Assembly (NCBI GenBank): GCA_012512605.1
Contig: JAAZDX010000209.1
Coordinates: forward strand, 1 to 6,872
Direction: 5' to 3'
Origin: Bacillota bacterium
GTDB taxonomy: Bacteria > Bacillota > UBA4882 > UBA10575
DNA length: 6,872 nucleotides
Part shown: in pieces, positions 1 through 6,570 of the stretch
Layout of the letters: each line of letters opens with the position of its first letter
Numbering within the stretch: position 1 is the stretch's first letter
Notes under the pieces: generated by a model
Seen by the model: only the letters and a program-made list of their open reading frames with translations
What the model was told of the DNA's origin: nothing
Databases searched by the model: none
Position numbers and translations under genes: made by a program

Positions 1-1
1 A

Positions 2-412
2 GCCAGAAATGCACCCTCTGCCTGTAATTTTCAACCTTGGCACTTCATTGTGCTAACTGAGGAAAAAATAAAAAGCAAAGTTGCAGAAACCTACCCAAGG
101 GACTGGTTTAAAAAGGCCCCGGTTGTGATTGTCGCCTGTGGCGACCATTCCGTCTCCTGGAAGCGGGCAGACGGTAAAGACCACTGCGATGTTGATCTGG
201 GGATCGTCATTGAACATATGGCCCTTGCTGCTGCCGATCTGGGCCTGGGGACCTGTTGGGTCTGTGCCTTTGATGCCAAGCGTTGCCATGAGATCCTGGA
301 GTTGCCAGACAATCTGGAAGTAATTGCCCTGTTACCACTGGGCTATCCTGATGAAGAAAGAATACCCGATAAAAATAGAAAGCCTCTTGAGGAGATTGTT
401 ACCTGGAAATAA
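2..412 (+). CDS. Nitroreductase-family FMN flavoprotein, 5' end outside the window
   Basis: This is the 3' part of a nitroreductase-like oxidoreductase; 136 residues are visible and the frame is open from position 2. Such proteins bind FMN and use NAD(P)H to reduce nitro compounds, quinones or other substrates; the true substrate here is unknown. The first visible residues, ARNAPSACNFQPWHFIVL, are the conserved FMN-binding segment near the family's N-terminus, so probably only a few tens of residues are missing. Further along, DLGIVIEHMALAAADLGLG followed by TCWV is the conserved helix and strand of the FMN-site fold, and LLPLGYPDE is the typical strand near the C-terminus. A GTG at 50 could open a shorter reading frame, but the FMN motif lies upstream of it, so it is not the start. 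The gene ends in TAA, converges on the ABC operon and is followed at once by a terminator hairpin. Confidence 0.9.
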   Translation, partial: ARNAPSACNFQPWHFIVLTEEKIKSKVAETYPRDWFKKAPVVIVACGDHSVSWKRADGKDHCDVDLGIVIEHMALAAADLGLGTCWVCAFDAKRCHEILELPDNLEVIALLPLGYPDEERIPDKNRKPLEEIVTWK

Positions 413-435
413 GATCCAGGAGCCAACGTTCTGCG

Positions 436-480
436 CACAAGAAAGGTTGCCATTACGGCAACCTTTCTTGTGTTTATATT
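436..480 (+). terminator. Intrinsic terminator after the nitroreductase gene, possibly bidirectional
   Basis: A perfect inverted repeat pairs 436-451 with 457-472: 16 base pairs around a 5-base loop (ATTAC). The right arm ends in a T-rich run (TTTCTTGTGTTTATATT) on the + strand. It begins 23 bases after the nitroreductase stop codon. Because the stem contains CTTTCTTG on either strand, it may also stop transcripts arriving from the convergent ABC operon, although no T tract follows on that side. Confidence 0.8.
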
Positions 481-530
481 CGGATGGATACAGTGCTATA
501 AATCCTTCTGCCCCGGGGCGTCCGCAACGC

Positions 531-571
531 AATATAAAGAACTAACCCCCGGATTACTAAACCAATGGGGG
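531..571 (-). terminator. Candidate terminator of the ABC importer operon
   Basis: On the - strand, CCCCC (571-567) and ATT (566-564) can pair with AAT (555-553) and GGGGG (550-546), leaving a two-base bulge and an eight-base loop. The hairpin is followed by the moderately T-rich stretch TTAGTTCTTTATATT. It lies about 70 bases beyond the ATPase stop codon. The T tract is interrupted, so this is a weak call. Nothing else in the 413-643 intergenic stretch looks like a gene. Confidence 0.4.
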
Positions 572-643
572 AGATGAAGCTCACGCAATTCCAATAATAA
601 GAGGTTCATTCCTTATAGATAGTCTCGTAACCATGTTGTACTC

Positions 644-1489
644 CTAAAGATGGGGCAAGAGCGATAATTTCCTTTCGTCGGTAAAAAGCTTGGCGACGCT
701 CCGCTCGGCCCGTGCCCTTTCCGGCTGCTTGAATCCGAGGAGCGAATGGATCTGTTCCCAGATGATACTGAATTCCTTGGCTTCTGGAGAGCGGGGACGG
801 GCCAGTTTATTGGTGATCACTTCTTTAATCCGCCCCGGATCGGATTCGAACACGACGATCCGGTCGCCAAGAATAATTGCTTCTTCAATGTTATGGGTGA
901 CGAAGATGATGGTGACTCCGGTCTCTTCCCAGATCCGGATCAACTCTTCCTGCAGGGTTAACCGGGTCATCGCGTCGAGGCTGCCGAATGGTTCATCCAT
1001 CAACAGAATCCGGGGCCGGACGGAGAGGGCGCGGGCAATCGCAACCCTTTGCTTCATTCCTCCTGATAGCGGGTGGGGATAAAAATCGGCAAACCCGGTC
1101 AAACCTACCATTTCCAGGTAAATCCGGGCCACCTCCCGCCGCTCGGCCCGGGAGGCGGCCATGGGGGTCACTTTAAGGGCAAACATAATGTTTTCCTGAA
1201 CCGTAAACCATGGGAAGAGCTGCTCAAAGCTTTGAAAGACCATCATGCGCTCCACTCCGGGTCCGTTGATCTCTTCGCCATTCAGCCTAACCTGGCCTTT
1301 GGTCGGTTTTTCAAAACCAGCAATACAACGCAGAAGGGTGGATTTCCCGCACCCCGATGGTCCGATTAGGTTGACAAACTCTCCGCTTTTTACAATTAAA
1401 TCGATCTGCTCCAAGGCGTTTATACGTTTATTCCCGGCATAAAAAGTCTTGTTGAGCTTTTCAATGACCAGTTCTTCCGGCATTAACAT
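644..1489 (-). CDS. NitT/TauT-type ABC importer, ATP-binding protein
   Basis: This 281-residue cytoplasmic ATPase would power import through the neighbouring permease. All ABC motifs are present: Walker A GPSGCGKST at residues 43-51, Q-loop Gln86 in MVFQSFEQLFPW, signature LSGGMKQRVAIARAL at 141-155, Walker B ILLMDEP at 161-167, D-loop Leu171-Asp172, and switch His199 in VTHNIEEA. The FEQLFPWFTVQENI segment after the Q-loop is typical of the SsuB/TauB/NrtD branch. The first ATG is preferred over a second two codons later because AAGGGG (1500-1505) sits 10 bases before it; that site overlaps the permease stop codon, and the genes are 14 nt apart, suggesting coupled translation. The C-terminus is somewhat longer than usual and ends in a basic, Arg-rich tail of unknown role. 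The stop is TAG. Sulfonate, taurine, nitrate or a thiamine precursor are family possibilities; the sequence does not decide. Confidence 0.93.
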   Translation of the reverse strand: MLMPEELVIEKLNKTFYAGNKRINALEQIDLIVKSGEFVNLIGPSGCGKSTLLRCIAGFEKPTKGQVRLNGEEINGPGVERMMVFQSFEQLFPWFTVQENIMFALKVTPMAASRAERREVARIYLEMVGLTGFADFYPHPLSGGMKQRVAIARALSVRPRILLMDEPFGSLDAMTRLTLQEELIRIWEETGVTIIFVTHNIEEAIILGDRIVVFESDPGRIKEVITNKLARPRSPEAKEFSIIWEQIHSLLGFKQPERARAERSVAKLFTDERKLSLLPHL

Positions 1490-1503
1490 CTTTAATCAAC
1501 CCC

Positions 1504-2301
1504 TTATTCTGAGGTCATTCCCCAGCGTCTAACCGTGCGCAATTCAACCTCTTCAAAGCACAAGCGTTCCACCAGTAGTCCGATGAGAATGATGATGATC
1601 ATACCCCCAAAGACACTGGGGATCTCCATAAAAAAGCGTTTCTTGTAGATAAACCAACCCAGACCACCCTCGCCCCCCGAAGCCCCAAAAACCATCTCCG
1701 CGGCGACCGAAGCCTGCCACGCCCGGGCCCAGCCCACCCGGAGCCCGGTCAGGATATAGGGGAAGGCCCCAGGAAGCAGAATGGAGCGGACCAAAGCGAT
1801 CCCTTTCAACCCCAGATTACGACCGACTTCAATCTGGGTCGTTGGTACCGACCGTAGTCCCGTGTGTAGATTGGCAATGAGCGGCCAGATCGAGGAGAAC
1901 CAGATCACAGCGACGATCGACCGGGAGCCGGTCCCTAGCCAAAGAATGATGATCGGGAGGACGGCGATACCAGGTAAGGGGTGTAAAACAGCCATTAAGG
2001 CTTGCACCCAGTCGGAGAAGAGGGGGCAAAGCATAGCCCCCGTTGTCACCAGGGTAGCGGTAACCACTGCGAGGCCAAGACCCAACCCGATGATGTAGAG
2101 GGAAAAGGCCACTCTCGAGAGGAGTTCGCCACCACCCAACTCCGCGCACAAGTGGATAAAAACCTGACTCATCTTGGGGAACAAAAGGGGAGGGAACCAT
2201 CCGGTCCAGGCCAGTAACTCCCAGCCGAGCAGCGCACCAATAATAAACAGTACTTGGTTTAGGGTCTTCTTGCGCTGTGTTATACCTTCTTTCTCTTTCA
2301 C
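1504..2301 (-). CDS. NitT/TauT-type ABC importer, permease
   Basis: This 265-residue inner-membrane protein forms the transport channel of the importer, presumably as a homodimer. A short charged N-terminus is followed by hydrophobic segments at roughly residues 16-36, 64-88, 101-122, 126-146, about 185-205 and 228-247, fitting the six-helix plan. The EAA loop that docks onto the ATPase is clear at about 158-177 (EVGRNLGLKGIALVRSILLP), followed by PYILTGLRVGWARAW, very like TauC/SsuC. AAEMVFGASGGEGGLGWFIY is the conserved segment before the last helix. The start is GTG, chosen because AAGGAGG lies 9 bases upstream and no better start is near. It lies 65 nt after the binding-protein gene and 14 nt before the ATPase gene, so the three are one operon. 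Confidence 0.93.
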   Translation of the reverse strand: MKEKEGITQRKKTLNQVLFIIGALLGWELLAWTGWFPPLLFPKMSQVFIHLCAELGGGELLSRVAFSLYIIGLGLGLAVVTATLVTTGAMLCPLFSDWVQALMAVLHPLPGIAVLPIIILWLGTGSRSIVAVIWFSSIWPLIANLHTGLRSVPTTQIEVGRNLGLKGIALVRSILLPGAFPYILTGLRVGWARAWQASVAAEMVFGASGGEGGLGWFIYKKRFFMEIPSVFGGMIIIILIGLLVERLCFEEVELRTVRRWGMTSE

Positions 2302-2310
2302 CTTTGGGAC

Positions 2311-2317
2311 CCTCCTT
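2311..2317 (-). promoter_or_regulatory. Shine-Dalgarno site fixing the GTG start of the permease
   Basis: AAGGAGG on the - strand, 9 bases before the GTG at 2301-2299. It is a near-perfect ribosome binding site, which supports the non-ATG start of the permease. Confidence 0.75.
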
Positions 2318-2366
2318 GCCTAACTTTCCGTTTTTTGACCAGTTAAAACTTGGTAGAATACGCTGA

Positions 2367-3371
2367 TTAATATTGGATCTGCTCAATCTCCGACGGGCCG
2401 CCCGCACGGCTTCCGATAATCGCCAAGACATAATCGAAGGCGATCTCTTCCAAACTGGCCGGTGCCCGCTTGATATACCCCGCTTTCGCCATAAACTCGC
2501 CAAACCCCATCAGACCATAGGGCGCAGAGGTGTAATTCATTCCTTCCCAATTTAGATACTCCAGCGTCCTTTCGGGGGTGAGCCCAAACTGCGGTGCCAA
2601 AAGCTTAGCCGCCGCTTCCTTGTTGTTGTTGATCCACGCCATCGCCTCGCCAATGGCGTTGACAAAACTGCTGTAAACGGCGGGACGACGGTCATAAAAA
2701 CGTTGCGACGCGACACCAACATTAAAGTTGAAGGGATGCCCGAAAATCGTCACATCATCAATGATCAAGTGAAATCCGGGTTGGGAGAGTTCTTCAAATA
2801 AGTAGGGGGGAGTGGTAAAATGGGCTTTAATTCCCTTCTTCGAAATCAATGCAGCCGCACCATCCGGATGGGCCATCGCGACTATATTATTGTCAAGCGC
2901 TGTCGGCGAACCCAGCTCTTTCTCAGCCGCCATCGCCAAGAGAATATGCTGGATGCTGCCGGGGGAAGGGACGGCAATTTTATCTTCCGGCTTGAAATCC
3001 TTCAGGCTTTTGATATTCGGATCATAGGTCACAAGGCCGATCGGGACAATCACAAAACCACAAGCGATCTTCCAATCGCAGCCTTTATCCCAACCAATTA
3101 GAAACGGGGGAATGCCCATAAAACCAACGTCAACCTCACCCGAGATCAAGGCTTCGCGCACGGCACCACCGGAGCCATATTCCTTCCAAACCGGTTTTAA
3201 ACCGTACCGTTCAAAGATCCCCCGTGCCTTGGCCACCATCAAAGGGGCGTAAACCAGACCGAACTGGCCGGCAATCTTAAGTTCTTCGGCACGTGCCCCT
3301 TGCACTTGCGGAACTAATGACCCGCCGATGACGAGACTTAAACATAAAAGAAGCAAGACCGTTTTTCGCAT
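2367..3371 (-). CDS. NitT/TauT-type ABC importer, substrate-binding protein
   Basis: This 334-residue exported protein captures the solute and hands it to the permease. Residues 1-28 are a classical signal peptide: Arg2-Lys3, a hydrophobic core, then a likely signal peptidase I site at ARA|EE. The only cysteine there (Cys10) is not in a lipobox, so the protein does not look like a lipoprotein, which is unusual if the cell has a single membrane. The mature start, LKIAGQFGLVYAPLMVAKAR, then GIFERYGL, is the hallmark of the NMT1/SsuA/TauA-like fold, and SGEVDVGFMGIPPFLIGWDKG (split at residue 85) is the matching ligand-site region. The start ATG has AGGAGG 11 bases upstream. It is the first gene of the operon and lies just after the dnaJ terminator, so it needs its own promoter. 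The ligand is unknown. Confidence 0.9.
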   Translation of the reverse strand: MRKTVLLLLCLSLVIGGSLVPQVQGARAEELKIAGQFGLVYAPLMVAKARGIFERYGLKPVWKEYGSGGAVREALISGEVDVGFMGIPPFLIGWDKGCDWKIACGFVIVPIGLVTYDPNIKSLKDFKPEDKIAVPSPGSIQHILLAMAAEKELGSPTALDNNIVAMAHPDGAAALISKKGIKAHFTTPPYLFEELSQPGFHLIIDDVTIFGHPFNFNVGVASQRFYDRRPAVYSSFVNAIGEAMAWINNNKEAAAKLLAPQFGLTPERTLEYLNWEGMNYTSAPYGLMGFGEFMAKAGYIKRAPASLEEIAFDYVLAIIGSRAGGPSEIEQIQY

Positions 3372-3447
3372 CTAAACTCTTTCCTCCTCTTTTTCGTATG
3401 CTTTGCCCGCCTCCGCTAACGGGCAGTTATCATCGGGATAAAATATG
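3372..3447 (-). promoter_or_regulatory. Leader of the ABC importer operon with a small inverted repeat
   Basis: This stretch lies between the dnaJ terminator and the binding-protein gene and must hold at least part of the operon's promoter and leader. A 6-bp inverted repeat, TGCCCG/CGGGCA (3404-3409 and 3420-3425), encloses a 10-base loop and would form a hairpin in the mRNA about 33 bases before the start codon. AGGAGG at 3383-3388 is the ribosome binding site. The only -10-like sequence I see is GATAAC, with no well-spaced -35, so I do not place a promoter. No known riboswitch is recognisable. Confidence 0.35.
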
Positions 3448-3475
3448 AAAAAACCCGCCACGATGTGCGGGTTTT
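3448..3475 (-). terminator. Intrinsic terminator of the grpE-dnaK-dnaJ cluster
   Basis: On the - strand AAAACCCGC pairs with GCGGGTTTT (3475-3467 with 3458-3450) around an 8-base loop and runs into six T residues (3453-3448). It begins 37 bases past the dnaJ stop codon. The strong GC stem and T tract make this a textbook Rho-independent terminator, and it separates the chaperone cluster from the ABC operon on the same strand. Confidence 0.88.
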
Positions 3476-3512
3476 GTATACAAAAAAATGTTTTAAATCT
3501 TACGAATAATAC

Positions 3513-4643
3513 TTATTTCCCGAAGGCCTCTTTAACCTTACCGATGAATCCTTTTTCCGGTAGGCTGACCTCTTCCCCAAAGGCCTCGGCCACCTCACGG
3601 ATGGCTTCCCGTTGGGCTTGGTTCAGCTTCGTCGGTACCTCAATGCGGACCCGGACCAACTCGTCGCCGCGGCCGCTCCCACGCAGGTAGGGAACGCCTT
3701 TACCACGGAGCCGGAACAGGGTTCCCGGTTGGGTTCCCTCTGGAATCTTCAGAGTAGCTGTTCCTTCCAGGGTTGGCACTTCGATAGTGGCCCCCAACGC
3801 GGCCTGGGCAAAACTGATCTTTTGCTCAAGGATCAGATCATTCCCCGTCCGCTTAAAGAGGGGGTGGGAGTTTACCGTAATATAGACGTAAAGATCACCC
3901 GGCGGTCCGCCGCGCTCACCAGCTTCCCCTTCCCCGGCCACCCGGAGGCGGTGTCCCGTGTCCACGCCGGCAGGAATGTTGATCTTGAGCGTCCGTACCT
4001 GCCGGAGCCGTCCACGACCGGCACAAGTTGGGCAGGGGGTCTCAATAATCTTCCCTTCGCCCTGACAATGGTCACAGGTACGAACGGTGGAAAAGCGGCC
4101 AAACATGGTGTTCTGGACCGACTGGACTTGCCCGCTGCCGCCGCAGGTCGGGCAGGTTTTGATGGGCGTGCCAGGTTTGGCCCGGTTGCCATGGCAAGTG
4201 GAGCAGAGTTCCGTCCGGGGAACCTTGATTGTGGTCTCTTTTCCGAAGGCCGCTTCCGCAAATTCGATCCGCAGATCATAACGCAAGTCCGCGCCCTTCT
4301 GGGGTCCAGTTCTTTGCCGCCGTCCGCCGCCACCAAAGAACATATCAAAGATGTCGCCAAAACCCTCAAAGGTAAAGTCACCGAAACCGCCCGCCCCGGC
4401 ACCGGCCCCAAAGTTCGGGTCGGTCCCGGCATGGCCGAACCGGTCGTACGCCGCCCGCTTCTGCGGGTCACTCAGTACTTCATGGGCTTCGTTGATCTCT
4501 TTAAACTTCTCTTCCGCCTTCGGATCTTCTTTATTGACATCGGGGTGGTATTTGCGGGCCAGTCGCCGGTAGGCTTTTTTGATCTCTTCCTCGCTGGCCC
4601 CCCGCTCCACCCCAAGAACTTCGTAATAATCTCTTTTCGCCAT
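3513..4643 (-). CDS. dnaJ: Chaperone protein DnaJ (Hsp40, type I)
   Basis: This 376-residue cytoplasmic co-chaperone brings unfolded proteins to DnaK and stimulates its ATPase. It has the full type I layout: J domain at about 1-70 with the essential HPD at 33-35; a Gly/Phe-rich linker at about 76-107; a zinc-binding domain at 147-211 with four Cys motifs (CSTCHGNR 147-154, CPTCGGSG 164-171, CDHCQGEG 190-197, CPTCAGRG 204-211); then the two beta-barrel substrate-binding domains and dimerisation end. All eight zinc-ligand cysteines are present. The first motif ends in Arg154 where glycine is usual in CxxCxGxG. The ATG start has GGAAGAG 9 bases upstream. It follows dnaK by 47 nt with no terminator between, so it is probably co-transcribed with grpE and dnaK, and it is the last gene before a strong terminator. 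Confidence 0.97.
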   Translation of the reverse strand: MAKRDYYEVLGVERGASEEEIKKAYRRLARKYHPDVNKEDPKAEEKFKEINEAHEVLSDPQKRAAYDRFGHAGTDPNFGAGAGAGGFGDFTFEGFGDIFDMFFGGGGRRQRTGPQKGADLRYDLRIEFAEAAFGKETTIKVPRTELCSTCHGNRAKPGTPIKTCPTCGGSGQVQSVQNTMFGRFSTVRTCDHCQGEGKIIETPCPTCAGRGRLRQVRTLKINIPAGVDTGHRLRVAGEGEAGERGGPPGDLYVYITVNSHPLFKRTGNDLILEQKISFAQAALGATIEVPTLEGTATLKIPEGTQPGTLFRLRGKGVPYLRGSGRGDELVRVRIEVPTKLNQAQREAIREVAEAFGEEVSLPEKGFIGKVKEAFGK

Positions 4644-4690
4644 GGTTAACCACTCTTCCGCAATTTAATCAACATACTCTCGGCCAGCTA

Positions 4691-6526
4691 TTATTGATCG
4701 TCTTTTACCTCGTAATCCGCATCAACCGTGGGCCCCTCCTCGGCCGTTTGCTCTGGCCCCGGCTGGCCCTGGTTCGGATCGGCACCCGCCCCGGCGGTTT
4801 GGTGATAGATGGTGGCAGAAAGCTCATGGAGTTCCTTCTCCAGGTTCTCCTTCTTCTCTTTGATGAGGTCAATGTCTTCGCCCGCTAAGGCCTTAGACAG
4901 TTCTTCTTTCGCCTGATTGATCTTTTCCACCCGGTCGGCTGGGGCTTTATCGCCCAGATCTTTCAGGGTCTTTTCAACGGTGTAGACCAGGCTGTCGGCT
5001 TCGTTCTTCAATTCCACCTGCTCCCGCCGTTTTTTATCCTCTTCGGCGTGCTGCTCCGCCTCTTTCATCATCCGTTCGATCTGTTCTTCACTTAAGCCAC
5101 TGGAAGTGGTGATCGTCACCTTTTGTTCTTTCCCGGTCCCCAGATCTTTCGCGGAAACGTTGACGATTCCATTGGCGTCAATATCAAAGGCCACTTCAAT
5201 CTGGGGAATTCCCCGCGGTGCCGGTGGAATCCCGTCGAGCCGGAACCGGCCTAAAGTAACGTTGTCCTTGGCAAATTCCCGTTCGCCTTGGAGAACGTGG
5301 ATGTCAACGGAGGTCTGATTGTCGGCCGCCGTCGAGAAGATCTGCTTTTTCGTGGTGGGGATCGTTGTGTTCCGGTCAATTATCCGGGTGAAGACGCCCC
5401 CAAGGGTCTCAATCCCCAGCGAAAGCGGGGTTACGTCCAGCAAGACAATGTCCTTTACTTCTCCGGCCAGGACCCCGGCCTGAATGGCCGCACCAATGGC
5501 CACCACCTCATCGGGGTTGACGCCTTTAAACGGTTCTTTCCCCGAAAGCTTCTTCACCAATTCCTGCACGGCTGGAATCCGGGTCGAACCGCCAACCAGA
5601 ATGACCTTGTCAACTTCGCCCGGCTTCAAACCGGCATCGGCTAAGGCCCGTTTCGTCGGTCCGGCGGTGGCTTCAACCAAGTCGGCCGTTAGTTCCTCAA
5701 ACTTGGCCCGGGTGAGGTTCATATCCAAGTGGACCGGTTGGCCGTCGACGGCAGTAATGAACGGCAGGTTAATATTGGTGGTCACTACCCCGGAAAGCTC
5801 AATCTAGGCTTTCTCGGCCGCTTCCTTCAGTCGCTGCATCGCCATGCGGTCTGCGGACAGATCGATCCCTTGCTCGGCCCGGAAGTTATCAACCATCCAC
5901 TTCACAATACGCTCGTCAAAGTCATCCCCGCCCAGCCGGTTATTGCCGCTGGTCGCTTTCACTTCAAAGACTCCGTCACCCAGCTCCAGAATGGAAACGT
6001 CAAAAGTCCCGCCGCCGAGGTCAAAGACGAGCACCGTCTGGGCGTCGGATTTTTCCAAGCCGTAGGCCAGGGCCGCCGCCGTCGGTTCGTTGATAATCCG
6101 CAGCACCTCCAACCCAGCAATGGCACCGGCGTCTTTCGTCGCTTGCCGCTGGGCGTCGGTGAAGTAAGCCGGAACTGTGATCACCGCTTTTTCAACCTTT
6201 TCCCCAAGATAGGCTTCGGCGTCGGTCTTGAGTTTCCGTAAAATCATCGCCGAGATCTCCGGTGCGCTGTATTCCTTGTCATCAATCTTTACTTTATAAT
6301 TGGTCCCCATATGCCGTTTGACGGAGAGCACCGTCCGGTCGGGGTTGGCAACCGCTTGCCGTTTAGCGATCTGCCCAACGAGCCGTTCCCCGTTTTTCGA
6401 GAAACCAACTACTGAAGGGACGGTTCTGCCTCCTTCGGCACTAGGAATAATTACAGGTTCGCCGCCTTCCATCACTGCGGCACATGAGTTAGTAGTACCA
6501 AGGTCAATCCCAATCACTTTTCCCAT
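4691..6526 (-). CDS. dnaK: Chaperone protein DnaK (Hsp70), interrupted by an in-frame TAG at codon 241
   Basis: DnaK is the ATP-driven Hsp70 that binds exposed hydrophobic peptides with DnaJ and GrpE. The frame has 611 codons before TAA, matching Bacillus-type DnaK. Seen in order: phosphate-1 loop IDLGTTNSC at 7-15; VITVPAYFTDAQRQATKDAG at 115-134; phosphate-2 loop DLGGGTFD at 169-176; LVGGSTRIP in the adenosine site at about 310-318; interdomain linker VLLD at about 361-364; peptide-binding domain; helical lid; disordered acidic tail ending EVKDDQ. Codon 241 (5806-5804) is TAG, splitting the gene into a 240-residue N-terminal part and a downstream part (4691-5785 if a GTG at codon 248 is used). 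The match to DnaK continues in the same frame on both sides (AAEKA-stop-IELSG), where Bacillus has lysine. If TAG is read as stop, the product ends inside the ATPase domain and would be inactive. TAGGAGGT lies 8 bases before the ATG. Identity is certain; functional state is not. Confidence 0.95.
5804..5806 (-). other. In-frame TAG codon inside dnaK (codon 241)
   Basis: The - strand reads GAG AAA GCC TAG ATT GAG CTT. The conserved DnaK residue at the TAG is lysine, one A-to-T change away from AAG. No indel is present: codons before and after are in one frame. It may be a sequencing or assembly error, a genuine nonsense mutation, or a codon that is read through or suppressed. I see no good ribosome binding site for restart at the GTG seven codons later. 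Confidence 0.9.
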
Positions 6527-6534
6527 CGACTTTT

Positions 6535-6542
6535 ACCTCCTA
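6535..6542 (-). promoter_or_regulatory. Shine-Dalgarno site of dnaK
   Basis: TAGGAGGT on the - strand, 8 bases before the dnaK ATG. A near-consensus site at ideal spacing fits a highly translated chaperone and fixes the start at MGKVIGIDLG. It lies in the 44-nt gap after grpE, which shows no terminator. Confidence 0.7.
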
Positions 6543-6570
6543 CCATCATCAAACTTATCAAGCTATAGAT

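Noticed and set aside
50..412. GTG at 50 as the start of the nitroreductase
   Set aside because: The conserved FMN-binding segment lies in the same frame upstream, from position 2, so the real start is outside the window.
1829..2503. A 224-codon - strand frame spanning the permease and the end of the binding protein in another frame
   Set aside because: It overlaps two genes with clear family motifs, and its translation is Arg/Pro/Trp-rich without any recognisable domain.
3426..3447. Promoter for the importer operon, using GATAAC as a -10 box
   Set aside because: The best -35-like sequence is only 14-15 bases away and poor, so there is not enough support to place a promoter.
3612..4649. A 345-codon open frame on the + strand opposite dnaJ
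   Set aside because: It is a codon-bias shadow of a well-supported dnaJ gene. Its translation shows no recognisable domain.
5786..5806. Frameshift or deletion as the cause of the dnaK interruption
   Set aside because: The frames on both sides are the same and the residues between them (IELSGV) match DnaK, so only the TAG codon is out of place.
5729..6241. A 170-codon open frame on the + strand opposite dnaK
   Set aside because: Open frames antisense to Hsp70 genes are a known artefact and have been misannotated as an NAD-specific glutamate dehydrogenase. The coding strand here is clearly dnaK.
6527..6570. CIRCE heat-shock operator between grpE and dnaK
   Set aside because: No TTAGCACTC/GAGTGCTAA-type repeat is present here. 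If one exists it would be upstream of the cluster, beyond the right edge.
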